64,000 bases of DNA from Phaeobacter italicus (lineage in GTDB: Bacteria > Pseudomonadota > Alphaproteobacteria > Rhodobacterales > Rhodobacteraceae). Position numbers and translations under genes: made by a program. The first letter of the stretch is position 1, and each line of letters starts with the position of its first letter. The stretch lies in NCBI RefSeq assembly GCF_001258055.1, contig NZ_CVRM01000022.1, positions 62,001 to 126,000 of the forward strand, given 5' to 3'. Positions 9,728 to 18,607 of this stretch are shown here, piece by piece. The notes beneath the pieces are model-generated. The model searched no databases and was not told the DNA's origin. It saw only the letters and a program-made list of their open reading frames with translations.

Positions 9728-10690
9728 CTAGCCGGTTGAGCGAGGTCTGGGGCGTGGGGCAGGGCGGTTCCTGCGGGTTTCGCGCCAGACAGAAACAAGG
9801 CCCGCGCCAATAATAAGCGCAGAACCGATCCAGACGGCAGGCTCGGGCCATTCATCGAACACCAGAACGCCCCAAAACACAGCCATAGGCATGGCGTTAT
9901 ATTCAAATGGCGCCACCAGACCAGCTTCGCACAGGCGATAGGCCTGGCTGACGAGATAGCCTCCGACCGATCCCGCCAAGCCAACAGTCAGAAACAGAAG
10001 CCAGTCCTCTGGAGCGGGCCAAACCCACGCGCGCAGGACAAACTGCAAGGCGGCGCTGTCACTGGTCGCAAAGCGACCGTCGCCCGTTGCAAGCCCGACA
10101 AGAGCACTGACCACGAGAAAACCCAGCGTTGGATAAAATGACAGCGTTGCCGCCTTGTCGCTTCCACCGGCCCGCCGGGTCAGCACATGCAGCGTGGCAT
10201 AGCCACAGGCGCCCAGAAACGGCAGAAACGCTGCGGCCTGAAAGGTGCCGGGTCCGGGGCGCATGATAATGAGAATGCCGAGAAAACCGACCGCAACAGC
10301 AAGCCATCGCCAGGGGCCAACACGCTCTTTGAGAAAGATGACCGAAAGTGTGGTGACGACCAGGGGCGTTGCAAAAGCGATCGCCACGGCCTCGGCAATG
10401 GGCATGATTGCAAGGCCTGTGAAAAAGCAGAGGTTCGCAAACAAAACAGCAAGACTGCGCAGCAGATGCAGCCGCGGTTGGCGGGTGCGCAGGATGCCAA
10501 ACCCACCTTCCAGCGGGATGATGACAGCCATCAGCACGATCATCGCCACAATCGATCGCAGCATGACGACCTGATACAGCGGGTAGTCCCCCGACAGAAA
10601 TTTGAAGATCACGTCGATGACGGAAAATGCAACAGCGGCACCGATGGCGGCGAAAATGCCGAACAGGCTGACCTTTGCAGTGTCACTCAT
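9728..10690 (-). CDS. DMT family transporter (EamA domain)
   Basis: This 320-residue inner-membrane protein has about ten hydrophobic segments and two EamA repeats. The N-terminal repeat has FSVIDVIFKFLSGDYPLYQVV and VAIAFATPLVVTTLSVIFLKERV, the second APFEYNAMPMAVFWGVLVFDEWP. It is probably a metabolite exporter. The start at 10690 has GGAGG about 9 bases upstream. The basic, Pro-rich C-terminus (ETRRNRPAPRPRPRSTG) is cytoplasmic. It is the first gene of a likely three-gene minus-strand operon. Confidence 0.87.
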   Translation of the reverse strand: MSDTAKVSLFGIFAAIGAAVAFSVIDVIFKFLSGDYPLYQVVMLRSIVAMIVLMAVIIPLEGGFGILRTRQPRLHLLRSLAVLFANLCFFTGLAIMPIAEAVAIAFATPLVVTTLSVIFLKERVGPWRWLAVAVGFLGILIIMRPGPGTFQAAAFLPFLGACGYATLHVLTRRAGGSDKAATLSFYPTLGFLVVSALVGLATGDGRFATSDSAALQFVLRAWVWPAPEDWLLFLTVGLAGSVGGYLVSQAYRLCEAGLVAPFEYNAMPMAVFWGVLVFDEWPEPAVWIGSALIIGAGLVSVWRETRRNRPAPRPRPRSTG

Positions 10691-10774
10691 TGTTGCGCCT
10701 CCACCGTTCTAGGGACGATCCTTCGCGCAAAAGCTGTGCTGGGGCAATGGGTGGAGATTGCAAAAAGAGCTGAA

Positions 10775-10787
10775 ACCGATAATCGGT
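10775..10787. promoter_or_regulatory. Palindrome ACCGATAATCGGT upstream of the DMT transporter
   Basis: A perfect 6-bp inverted repeat (ACCGAT / ATCGGT) around a single A lies 85 bases upstream of the DMT transporter start and 34 bases after the DUF188 stop. There is no T-run, so an operator is more likely than a terminator. This is a sequence observation only. Confidence 0.3.
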
Positions 10788-10820
10788 GCCAATCGGGTGA
10801 GCGACGGTGGCTTTCTGATC

Positions 10821-11279
10821 CTAACCCGCCGATTTTGCTGCGCGGATTTCGCGCTCTAGCGCATCAAGAAAGCGGGACCGGTCCGCCTTGCCAAAGGGTT
10901 TGCCCCCACCACCCGCAGATAGCGGATTTGCAGCCCGCAAATCGGCCATCAGGTCGCGCATCGCCAGCTGCTGACCGATGTTGGCCTCGGTAAAGCGTTC
11001 CCCATTGTGGCGCAGCACACGTGCCCCCGCTTCGATGCATTTCGATGCAAGGGGTATGTCGCCGGTTACAACGACATCACCTGGGCCGCAGCGCTCCGCG
11101 ATCCACATATCGGCAACATCTGCCCCTTCGGACACGATAACGGTTTCCACCAAGGGATTTGGCGATGGTCTCAGTCCGCCATTGGAGACGATGAACATGC
11201 GCCACCCATGGCGGGTGGCGACACGTTCTGCTTCGGCTTTCACCGGACAGGCATCTGCGTCGATGTAAAGCGCGCTCAT
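10821..11279 (-). CDS. YaiI/YqxD family protein (DUF188)
   Basis: The 152-residue protein begins [19 protein letters not shown], the hallmark N-terminus of the YaiI/YqxD (UPF0178) family, and has the conserved [16 protein letters not shown] stretch. The family has a PIN-like/NYN fold, so a nuclease role is suspected but not established. The C-terminus is [17 protein letters not shown]. Its start codon overlaps the sthA stop by 4 bases, so the two are translationally coupled. Confidence 0.9.
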   Translation of the reverse strand: MSALYIDADACPVKAEAERVATRHGWRMFIVSNGGLRPSPNPLVETVIVSEGADVADMWIAERCGPGDVVVTGDIPLASKCIEAGARVLRHNGERFTEANIGQQLAMRDLMADLRAANPLSAGGGGKPFGKADRSRFLDALEREIRAAKSAG

Positions 11280-12769
11280 TCGGCGGCTTTGCGTGCAGCT
11301 TTTTCTGTCTTCTCTGCGTTCTTTTTCGGCGCAGGTTTTTTCGCCTTCGAGGGGGCCATCACCTTGTATTCATCTGGAATTGGCATCCGGTTGAACGCAT
11401 CCAGACCAGCGATTTTGTAGGCCTCGGCAAGGGTGGGGTAGTTGAAGGTATTCTGAACAAAGTAATCAACCGTGCCCTGCAGGTTCAAAACAGCCTGGGC
11501 AATGTGGATCAGCTCTGTTGCACCCTCGCCCACGATTTGGACCCCAAGAACCCGGCGCGTCTTGAGCGAGAACAGCATCTTCAGCATACCGTGCTCCAGC
11601 CCCATGATGTGGCCGCGCGATGTCTCGCGGAAGCGGGCGATGCCAACTTCATAAGGAACGCCGCGTTCTTTCAGCTCTTCCTCGGACATGCCGCAGGTGG
11701 ACATTTCCGGCACCGAATAGATGCCATAGGGGTACCAGGGGCTTTCCGGGACAGTTGGGACGTCCATTGCATGACAGGCCGCAACACGGCCCTGTTGCAG
11801 CGATGTGGACGCCAGCGAGGGGTGGCCGATCACATCACCGGTTGCATAGATGTGCGGCACTGCTGTCTGATAGGTCTTGCGTTCAACCGCGAGGCGGCCG
11901 CGATGATCGGTTTCGAGGCCAACCGCCTTCAGGTTCAGCTTTTCGGTATTGCCCATGCGACCAGCTGCAAACAGCAACATTTCGCCGCGCACGTGGCGCC
12001 CGTTGGCCAGGGTCACTTCGATATGTTCGCCTTCGTCCTCGATCTTTTCGATGGCAGAGCCAAGACGCAGATCGACACCGTTTTCACGAATCTGATGGGT
12101 GAACTCCTGGATCAGGGTCCGGTCAATGAAGTCCAGGAAACTGTCGCGCGGTTCGATCAAGGTCACGCGCACATCAAGGGCAGAGAACATGGTGGCATAT
12201 TCAACGCCGATAACGCCGGCCCCCACAACGATCAGCGAGCGGGGGATCTCTGCCATTTCGAGGAATTCGTCACCATCCACAACGGTTGTCCCGTTGAACG
12301 GTACATAGTCCGGGCGATACGTCCGGGTGCCGGTCGCGATCAGGAACTTTTCGCTGGTAACGCGGGTGGTGTCGCCTGCTTCGGTTTCCACCTCGACCTC
12401 GTTCGGGCCGACGAAATGCGCAAGCCCCGCCAAAGTGTCGACGTGGTTGCGGTTGAATTGGTGTTCCAGCACGTCGACCTCGTGATCGAGCGTCATGTGC
12501 AGGCGGGCCTTCAGGTCCTCGGCCTCGATGGTGTCCTTGACCCGGTAGCTGCGCCCGTAAAAACTGCGCTCACGCCAGCCGGTCAGATTGAGCACGGTTT
12601 CCCGCAGGGTTTTCGATGGGATCGTGCCAGTGTGAACCGACACCCCGCCAAGCCGATCCTTGCGGTCGATGACCAGAACACGGCGTTTCAGTTTTGCCGC
12701 CTGAATGGCCGCTGTCCGACCCGACGGGCCGGAACCGATGATGATGAGATCGTAGTCGAATTCGGTCAT
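11276..12769 (-). CDS. sthA: Soluble (Si-specific) NAD(P)+ transhydrogenase
   Basis: SthA is a cytoplasmic FAD enzyme that moves hydride between NADPH and NAD+, balancing the two pools. The 497-residue protein has the N-terminal FAD dinucleotide motif [12 protein letters not shown], a central NAD(P) motif [12 protein letters not shown] and a C-terminal dimerisation domain ([15 protein letters not shown]). In place of the CxxxxC disulphide of lipoamide dehydrogenases it has [13 protein letters not shown], with no cysteine at all; this agrees with transhydrogenase rather than disulphide-reductase activity. An extra Lys/Ala-rich tail of about 25 residues ends the protein. The upstream neighbour fghA stops 3 bases before its start. 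Confidence 0.92.
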   Translation of the reverse strand: MTEFDYDLIIIGSGPSGRTAAIQAAKLKRRVLVIDRKDRLGGVSVHTGTIPSKTLRETVLNLTGWRERSFYGRSYRVKDTIEAEDLKARLHMTLDHEVDVLEHQFNRNHVDTLAGLAHFVGPNEVEVETEAGDTTRVTSEKFLIATGTRTYRPDYVPFNGTTVVDGDEFLEMAEIPRSLIVVGAGVIGVEYATMFSALDVRVTLIEPRDSFLDFIDRTLIQEFTHQIRENGVDLRLGSAIEKIEDEGEHIEVTLANGRHVRGEMLLFAAGRMGNTEKLNLKAVGLETDHRGRLAVERKTYQTAVPHIYATGDVIGHPSLASTSLQQGRVAACHAMDVPTVPESPWYPYGIYSVPEMSTCGMSEEELKERGVPYEVGIARFRETSRGHIMGLEHGMLKMLFSLKTRRVLGVQIVGEGATELIHIAQAVLNLQGTVDYFVQNTFNYPTLAEAYKIAGLDAFNRMPIPDEYKVMAPSKAKKPAPKKNAEKTEKAARKAAE

Positions 12770-12772
12770 GGA

Positions 12773-13606
12773 TCAGCCCCGGTACAACGCTTCGGCATGG
12801 AAGGCGACGTGATCTTCCATGAAGGTGGAGACAAAGAAATAGCTGTGGTCGTAACCTGGCTGCATGCGCAGTGTCGCCTGCTGGCGGCGCGCAGCGGCGG
12901 CTTGGGCCAGACTTTCGGGTTTCAGTAGATCAAGGAACTGATCCGCAGTGCCAGTGTCCACAAGAACGGGGCCGTCAAATCCCTTTTCCTGCATCAGCAG
13001 CGTGGCATCATGGGCAGCCCAGTTTGCCTCGTCTTCGCCCAGATACGCTGTCAACTGCTTGCGGCCCCAATCGCTGGCGCTAGGGTTGCAAATCGGCGCA
13101 AAGGCCGAGACCGAGCGGAACCGGCCAGGCAGGTTCATTGCCATGGTCAGAGCACCATGCCCACCCATCGAGTGACCGGTGATCGACTGGCGGTCGAGAT
13201 CAATTGCAAAGTTCTCGCCCAAGAGAGCGGGCAGCTCTTCGGTGATGTAGTCCCACATCTGGAAGTGCGGCGCCCATGGGTCTTGGGTGGCATTCACATA
13301 AAACCCTGCCCCCTGACCAAGATCATACGCGTCGTCGTCAGCGACACCTTCGCCGCGCGGTGAGGTGTCGGGGAAAATGATCGCGATCCCCTGTTCCGCG
13401 CACCATGCCTGAGCCCCTGCCTTGGTCATGGCATTTTCATGGGTGCAGGTCAGGCCGGAGAGATACCACAAGAGAGGAACGGGGCCGTCTGCCACCTCTT
13501 CGGGGAGGAACAGGCCAAAGGTCATGTCGCAGTTGGTGGTTGTGCTGGAATGGCGATAAACGCCCTGCACGCCGCCAAAAGCTGCGTTTTCCGAGACGGT
13601 TTCCAT
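12773..13606 (-). CDS. fghA: S-formylglutathione hydrolase
   Basis: This 277-residue esterase-D-type alpha/beta hydrolase splits S-formylglutathione into formate and glutathione, the second step of glutathione-dependent formaldehyde oxidation. It shows the nucleophile elbow GHSMGGHGA (Ser146), the oxyanion region LSGLTCTHENAMTKAG, the Asp region VDTGTADQFL and the His of YDHSYFF. The start at 13606 follows AAAGGAGTCGCCCA, a good ribosome binding site. No glutathione-dependent formaldehyde dehydrogenase gene lies next to it. Confidence 0.93.
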   Translation of the reverse strand: METVSENAAFGGVQGVYRHSSTTTNCDMTFGLFLPEEVADGPVPLLWYLSGLTCTHENAMTKAGAQAWCAEQGIAIIFPDTSPRGEGVADDDAYDLGQGAGFYVNATQDPWAPHFQMWDYITEELPALLGENFAIDLDRQSITGHSMGGHGALTMAMNLPGRFRSVSAFAPICNPSASDWGRKQLTAYLGEDEANWAAHDATLLMQEKGFDGPVLVDTGTADQFLDLLKPESLAQAAAARRQQATLRMQPGYDHSYFFVSTFMEDHVAFHAEALYRG

Positions 13607-13742
13607 TGGGCGACTCCTTTGTTCGTGTGCTGCCCTATCGCTACCTGTGGTCAGGCACAGGGTCCAGTGACTGCGCGTCTGTGGCCCCTGTTTTTGCGAC
13701 ATAAGCTTGCAAAAAGCTGAACGTCGGCAGCCTGAGCGACAT

Positions 13743-14681
13743 TCAGCGTAGCGTAAAAGTCGTGACCCAGGCGATAACGAGCGGCAAAGTGACGATCGAC
13801 AGTGTCGTGGACAACAAGATCGCCGCAGAGGCGCGGTGCGGGGCGACGCCATAGTGTTGGGCCAGCATGTAGACGTTGCCGGCAACCGGTAGCGCAGCGG
13901 CCGCGATCGCCACACCGGCAGCATAGGGATCAACGGGGATCAGGACCAAAACACACAGCGCAACCAAAGCGGGGTGCAAGACCAGTTTGGCGAAACTGAG
14001 CCAGCTGGCAATCTGAACACGCTCCGCCGATTTCGATGCGAGGGATGCACCAATTGCAAACAACGCTCCGGGTGTTGCTGCGTCTCCCAGCAGTTCGAGG
14101 AATGCATTCGCAGGTGCAGGGATGGGCAGGGCCAGTGCTGACCAAATGAGACCAGCACAAATCGACAGGATCATCGGGTTCTGCAGCAGACCACGGCCCA
14201 CCAGTTTCAGGGTGCTGAACCCCAGACCAGAGCCGCGCCCCGCATTGATGAGGATAACGATCAGTGACGAAAACACCACCAGATCAACGCTCAGGACCAG
14301 CATCATCGGCCCGATTGAGGCGGCTCCGAAAAGCAGCACCATCATCGGCAGACCAAGAAAACCAACATTGCCAATTGCTGCGCATTGGGCCTCTACGGCA
14401 GCGGTTTGCATGTCCAACCCACGCAAGGCGGCGATGACGGTGGCGATGAGGTACACCGCCAAAGTCCCAAGCAGATAGCCGAGGATCAGCCTGGGATCAA
14501 AGATCTCTGCAACCGACAGATTTGCCGCAAAGCGAAAGATCATCGCGGACAGTGGGAAGTAAAAGACAAATTTGGTGAGATTGGCTGTCGCTTCTTCACT
14601 GAAAAAACGGCTTCGTCCGGCCCAGTATCCCAGACCGATGATCGCAAAGAAGGGAAGGGTTCTCAGAAAGATGTCTAACAT
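13743..14681 (-). CDS. AEC family (auxin efflux carrier-like) transporter
   Basis: The 312-residue membrane protein starts MLDIFLRTLPFFAIIGLGYW and has about ten transmembrane segments in two halves, as in the AEC/MdcF family of small-molecule permeases. Typical stretches are FYFPLSAMIFRFAAN and ALPVAGNVYMLAQHYG. The start at 14681 gives the normal family N-terminus; the frame upstream overlaps the mbfA 3' end and looks non-coding. It lies 55 bases downstream of mbfA on the same strand. The substrate, possibly an organic acid, is not known. Confidence 0.87.
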   Translation of the reverse strand: MLDIFLRTLPFFAIIGLGYWAGRSRFFSEEATANLTKFVFYFPLSAMIFRFAANLSVAEIFDPRLILGYLLGTLAVYLIATVIAALRGLDMQTAAVEAQCAAIGNVGFLGLPMMVLLFGAASIGPMMLVLSVDLVVFSSLIVILINAGRGSGLGFSTLKLVGRGLLQNPMILSICAGLIWSALALPIPAPANAFLELLGDAATPGALFAIGASLASKSAERVQIASWLSFAKLVLHPALVALCVLVLIPVDPYAAGVAIAAAALPVAGNVYMLAQHYGVAPHRASAAILLSTTLSIVTLPLVIAWVTTFTLR

Positions 14682-14736
14682 TGACGGAATTGGTAACCTG
14701 ATTTGACCACGGCGGAAAGCCGCAATTGCGACCGTC

Positions 14737-15711
14737 CTAGCCGCTACCGATAAGGACGCCGGCGGCCAGCACCAACGCGCCCCCGACAACCACCTGTAGC
14801 GCGGCGCGCCAGAACGGTGTTTCCATGAAACGGTTCTGGATCCAGGCAATCGCCCAAAGTTCTACAAAGACGATCAGCACCGCAATGATGGTGGCGGTCC
14901 AGAAATCGGGGATCAGATAGGGCAGGGCGTGACCAAGGCCGCCAACAGTTGTCATGATCCCTGACGCAAATCCACGTTTGAGCGGAGAGCCCCGGCCTGA
15001 CAAGGCGCCGTCGTCCGAAGCCGCTTCGGTGAACCCCATGGATATGCCTGCCCCAACCGAGGCGGCGACGCCGACCAAAAAGGTGGTCCAGGTGTCCTGC
15101 GTTGCAAAAGCGGTGGCAAAGATCGGTGCCAGGGTGGAAACAGAGCCATCCATAAGCCCCGCAAGCCCCGGCTGAACCCAGGTCAACAGGAACTGTCGAT
15201 GTGCGGTGGCGTCTTCGGCATCGGTTTCCTCCGCGCCCAGATGGCGATCCCCCAACTCGGTTGCGGTGACTTGATGGCCTGCCTCTGCCGCAGCCAGATC
15301 GCCCAGCAGTTTACGCGTTGCCGCGTCGGATGTGCGCGCCGCTGCGGCGGTGTAAAATCGCTCGGCATCACGTTCCATCACGGCGGCTTCTTCCCGGATA
15401 CGGTCGAGGCCAAGGTTTTCCACCAGCCAAATGGGGCGGCGCGCGTAGAACCCGGCAACGTGTTCGCGCCGGATCAGCGGGATTGTCGGGCCAAATCTGG
15501 CCTCGTGCAGATCAATCAACGCAGCGCGATGTGTGTCTTCTTCGGCGGCCATCCCGTCAAAAACGGCAGCAGTCGCCGGGTAATCCTCACGCAGGCGTTC
15601 AGCGTAGCCCCTGTAAATGCGTGCATCATCTTCCTCGGAGGAAATTGCCAGCGCGAGAATCTCCTGCTCGCTCAACTCGTTGAACCGTCGGCGTTGCGTG
15701 AAATAGAACAT
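14737..15711 (-). CDS. mbfA: Membrane-bound ferritin-like iron exporter MbfA
   Basis: The 324-residue protein joins an N-terminal ferritin/rubrerythrin-like di-iron domain (residues about 1-165; ExxH-type motifs in SSEEDDARIYRGY, AAEEDTHRA and AAAEAGHQ) to a C-terminal VIT1/CCC1 membrane domain (FLLTWVQPGLAGLMDGSVSTLAPIFATAF). This is the MbfA architecture, known from Bradyrhizobium and Agrobacterium as an iron exporter under Irr control. AAAGGAAA precedes the start. It is divergent from the TetR gene. I could not identify a clear Irr-type box in the 203-base divergent region. Confidence 0.92.
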   Translation of the reverse strand: MFYFTQRRRFNELSEQEILALAISSEEDDARIYRGYAERLREDYPATAAVFDGMAAEEDTHRAALIDLHEARFGPTIPLIRREHVAGFYARRPIWLVENLGLDRIREEAAVMERDAERFYTAAAARTSDAATRKLLGDLAAAEAGHQVTATELGDRHLGAEETDAEDATAHRQFLLTWVQPGLAGLMDGSVSTLAPIFATAFATQDTWTTFLVGVAASVGAGISMGFTEAASDDGALSGRGSPLKRGFASGIMTTVGGLGHALPYLIPDFWTATIIAVLIVFVELWAIAWIQNRFMETPFWRAALQVVVGGALVLAAGVLIGSG

Positions 15712-15914
15712 CGTATTTTCCTTTTACCGCAATAGCTGCACACCTACTCTGGATCACGTTATGACAACAGGCTGTGATGCAGGTCCAACGGTCGCAGGAT
15801 GCTTGCTAAGTTAACCGGACTTCGCGCCGCTTGTCTTGCCATTTGCGCAGGGGAGTGCCATCGCATCGCAACGCCGCACAGATTAGCGGCGTGACCGCAG
15901 CAACCGGAATAGCC

Positions 15915-16532
15915 ATGAGCCAAACAGCCACCAGCCCGCGAAAAGGGCGCAAATACGATCAGGTTCTGCAGGGCGCACGGGACGTCTTCATGGCGCATGG
16001 CTTTGAAGGGGCCAGCGTGGATGACATTGCCAGGGCTGCGGGTGTGTCCAAGGCGACGCTTTACAGCTACTTTCCCGACAAGCGGCTGTTGTTCATGGAA
16101 GTCGCGCGCCACGGCTGTGCCCATCAGGCAGATACGGCACAGGATTTCTGTTCTGCGTCCTGTGATCCGCAAACGGTGTTGCGCGCGGCGGGGCATCATA
16201 TCCTGTCCGTGGTGTTGTCTGAATTTGGCGTGAAGATGTTTCGGATCTGCGTCGCAGAGGCCGACCGCTTTCCCGATCTTGGACGCTGGTTTTATGAGAG
16301 TGGCCCGCTCACCATTCGGGCGCAGCTGCGGGACTACCTTGCAATGGCGGTCGCGCAAAATCAGCTGCAGATCGACGATCTCAGCCTGGCTGCGGATCAG
16401 TTTGCCGAACTGTGCCGCGCAGATATGTTTCTGCGGCTTCTGTTCAACATAGATGCCGAAATCTCGCAGGCGGAGCGGGAAAAGGTAATCAATGGTGCAA
16501 TTGATATTTTCCTGACCCGCTACGGGGTTTGA
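15915..16532 (+). CDS. TetR/AcrR family transcriptional regulator
   Basis: The 205-residue protein has the TetR N-terminal helix-turn-helix (FMAHGFEGASVDDIARAAGV and SKATLYSYFPDKRLLF, residues about 25-65) and a helical C-terminal domain like the AefR-type (TetR_C_7) group. The start at 15915 (MSQTATSPRKGRK) gives a basic N-terminal arm; an in-frame extension to 15831 is possible but lacks family similarity. It is divergent from mbfA, so control of mbfA or of itself is possible, though AefR-like proteins more often control efflux pumps. Confidence 0.88.
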   Translation: MSQTATSPRKGRKYDQVLQGARDVFMAHGFEGASVDDIARAAGVSKATLYSYFPDKRLLFMEVARHGCAHQADTAQDFCSASCDPQTVLRAAGHHILSVVLSEFGVKMFRICVAEADRFPDLGRWFYESGPLTIRAQLRDYLAMAVAQNQLQIDDLSLAADQFAELCRADMFLRLLFNIDAEISQAEREKVINGAIDIFLTRYGV

Positions 16533-16626
16533 TCAGATCTGCGGCCAACCGTTACGGTGATCGTTCGCTCATCATCGAAGCGATTGTTCTGGGGCGTTGG
16601 GGCCAGCTGCGCTAGGCTTTGATGCC

Positions 16627-17328
16627 ATGAGCACTCCTCGATTTGATATCCTTGGCCAAGCCCTCGCAGATGCGAGCCGGACCCGCATGTTATGTGAACT
16701 GCTGGATGGGCGATCCTACACCAACAAGGAGTTGGCCTCTGCTGCGGGCGTCACACCCCCAACGGCAACGGCGCATCTGCAGCTCTTGCAGTCGGCTGGG
16801 CTGGTTGTGGCTGAGCGGCGGGGGCGCTGTGTGTTTCACCGCCTAACCAGCGCCGAGGTTGCGCACGCGTTGGAGCAATTGGCCTCGATTGCGCCATCAG
16901 ACGCATTGCATCAGGCACAAAGGCGCAAGGCGGGAGCGCTTGCCCCGCTGCGGAGCTGCTATGATCATTTTGCCGGACCGTTGGCTGTGGCAATGACGGA
17001 TCGGTTTCTGTCGCGGGGCATGCTGATCGAACGCAACGGCGGATTTGATATTCAACCGGATGACGTCTGGCAAAAGCTGGGTGTTGAACTGCCGCACACC
17101 GTAGGCAAACAGCCCTTCGCCCGCCCGTGCATGGATTGGACGGAACGGCGTCTGCACATCTCAGGTCCGCTGGGGCGCCAGTTGCTGTCCCACGCGTTGG
17201 ACATTGGTTGGGTCAAGCGTCAGACGGTGCGACGTGGGCTGGTTCTGACGATGCCGGGACGGGTGGCTTTTCAACAAATCCTGGGCCTGGACACCCATGC
17301 TGTTGGCGCTGAGAGCGCCGCCAGCTGA
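16627..17328 (+). CDS. ArsR/SmtB family winged-helix regulator
   Basis: This 233-residue protein has an N-terminal ArsR winged helix (LGQALADASRTRMLCELLDG, then YTNKELASAAGVTPPTATAH and the wing region VVAERRGRCVFHRL). The C-terminal half of about 130 residues is longer than in metal sensors and has a CMDWTERRLHISGPLG stretch seen in larger ArsR proteins of proteobacteria. The usual metal-binding ELCVCDL motif is absent, so metal sensing is not supported. The start ATG at 16627 gives the compact family N-terminus. It stands between the TetR and DUF2794 genes on the same strand. Confidence 0.85.
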   Translation: MSTPRFDILGQALADASRTRMLCELLDGRSYTNKELASAAGVTPPTATAHLQLLQSAGLVVAERRGRCVFHRLTSAEVAHALEQLASIAPSDALHQAQRRKAGALAPLRSCYDHFAGPLAVAMTDRFLSRGMLIERNGGFDIQPDDVWQKLGVELPHTVGKQPFARPCMDWTERRLHISGPLGRQLLSHALDIGWVKRQTVRRGLVLTMPGRVAFQQILGLDTHAVGAESAAS

Positions 17329-17395
17329 GGCCACTTGCGCGGTTCAATTCGGTCAGGGGCTTGATTTGGGGGCAAATCATGGCATCCTTAACTCC

Positions 17396-17740
17396 ATGAG
17401 CTTTGACCAGGTACAGCCTTTCCCGTCTCACTCCGGCCCCGAGCAGGTCGCCTTTCATCGCACAGAGCTGGCGGTTATCCTGTCGCTCTATGGGCGGATG
17501 GTTGCAGCGGGGGAGTGGCGGGATTACGGAATATCCTCGCTGCGGGACTTGGCAGTGTTCTCCGTGTTTCGTCGAACCGCAGAAAACCCACTATACCGGA
17601 TTGAAAAACGGCCCAAGCTGCGCGGTCGTCAAGGGCAGTATGCCGTTGTCGGTATGGATGGCCAGATCCTGAAGCGGGGGCATGACCTGAAGACGGTGTT
17701 GCGCGTGTTGGAACGCAAACTGATCCGCTCTGTAACGTGA
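17396..17740 (+). CDS. DUF2794 family protein
   Basis: The small 114-residue protein matches the DUF2794 pattern found across alphaproteobacteria: FHRTELAVILSLYGRMVAAG, GISSLRDLAVFSVFRR and LYRIEKRPKLRGRQGQYAVV. It has no known function, no signal peptide and no membrane segment. The start at 17396 (MSFDQVQPF) was chosen because the upstream frame overlaps the preceding gene. Its stop is 9 bases from the convergent NlpC/P60 gene. Confidence 0.85.
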   Translation: MSFDQVQPFPSHSGPEQVAFHRTELAVILSLYGRMVAAGEWRDYGISSLRDLAVFSVFRRTAENPLYRIEKRPKLRGRQGQYAVVGMDGQILKRGHDLKTVLRVLERKLIRSVT

Positions 17741-17749
17741 AGCACTGTG

Positions 17750-18607
17750 TCACCCTGTCGTGAGCGGTAGCCTGCGATGCCCGGTGATCGGCCCGTCCCC
17801 CTGTTCCATGATCCGGCTGACGGCCCCTGTGACAGGTTCTAGTGCCACGGCCATATGGTAGGCATTTGCATGGATCATGGTTTCACTGTCCCGCATCATT
17901 GCCACATGGCCTTTCCAGAACAGAATATCGCCGCGTCGCAGATCTGCCGGGACGGATGTATTGCCTAGGGGCAAAGGTTCGCCCAGTTCCTGTTCCTGCT
18001 GATCGCTGTCGCCGGGACAGTCGATGCCGGAGGCCAACATGGCAGCCTGCACAAGGCCCGAGCAGTCGATGCCGGAGCGGCTGTTGCCGCCCCATAGATA
18101 TGGGGTCCCGAGGAACAGCTCAGCGACGGTTACCGGATCAGCTGAGTAGGCATCCAAGGGGCGCAGGTGGTGGGCCGGGATAAAGCCCTGGTCGGTTTCG
18201 GCGAACCGGTCTGTTTGTCCCAAGACCCGAACACGAGCGCCAAAGCTCAAGCCGCAGAGATCTGGGGACTTCATGTTGCCATCGCGGTAGGCATGGGTTG
18301 CGGCCGTGCACACCATATGGGTCGCAGGCGCATCCCGCTCTGCCAGTGCGGCGCGCGATACGTAGCCAACATAGTCATCAGCCGCGGACTGCACATAGGC
18401 CCAGCCGTTCCTGTCCTCATAAACCGTGACATCCGCGCCAAGCAGCAGTTGTCTGTCCCGCGGCCCATCAGGTCGGCGCAACAGGTCCACCACGGGGGCG
18501 ATGACCGTCATGGTGGTTCCGTCAACGGATGCCAGATCCGGGTAGCTCTGTTTCAGCCGTGCGGCGACAACCCGATCATTGGCAGGGGTGCGTCGTGCGT
18601 CCGTCAT
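17750..18607 (-). CDS. C40 (NlpC/P60) family peptidase with SH3-like repeats
   Basis: The 285-residue protein has two bacterial SH3-like segments (residues about 30-150), then an NlpC/P60 papain-like domain with the catalytic Cys in GIDCSGLVQAAM, His in WKGHVAMM and a third polar position at IHANAYH. Such enzymes cleave gamma-D-glutamyl-meso-diaminopimelate or related peptide bonds in cell-wall material. No signal peptide is visible, so recycling of imported muropeptides in the cytoplasm is likely. Its ATG overlaps the stop of the M17 peptidase gene (ATGA), and the pairing of two peptidases suggests murein peptide recycling. Confidence 0.9.
   Translation of the reverse strand: MTDARRTPANDRVVAARLKQSYPDLASVDGTTMTVIAPVVDLLRRPDGPRDRQLLLGADVTVYEDRNGWAYVQSAADDYVGYVSRAALAERDAPATHMVCTAATHAYRDGNMKSPDLCGLSFGARVRVLGQTDRFAETDQGFIPAHHLRPLDAYSADPVTVAELFLGTPYLWGGNSRSGIDCSGLVQAAMLASGIDCPGDSDQQEQELGEPLPLGNTSVPADLRRGDILFWKGHVAMMRDSETMIHANAYHMAVALEPVTGAVSRIMEQGDGPITGHRRLPLTTG

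Noticed and set aside
11504-12928. 474-codon plus-strand frame opposite sthA
   Set aside because: Shadow of sthA in GC-rich DNA; composition is not protein-like and it runs into fghA.
15759-16358. 199-codon minus-strand frame opposite the TetR gene
   Set aside because: The TetR frame has a clear helix-turn-helix; the other strand has no recognisable content.
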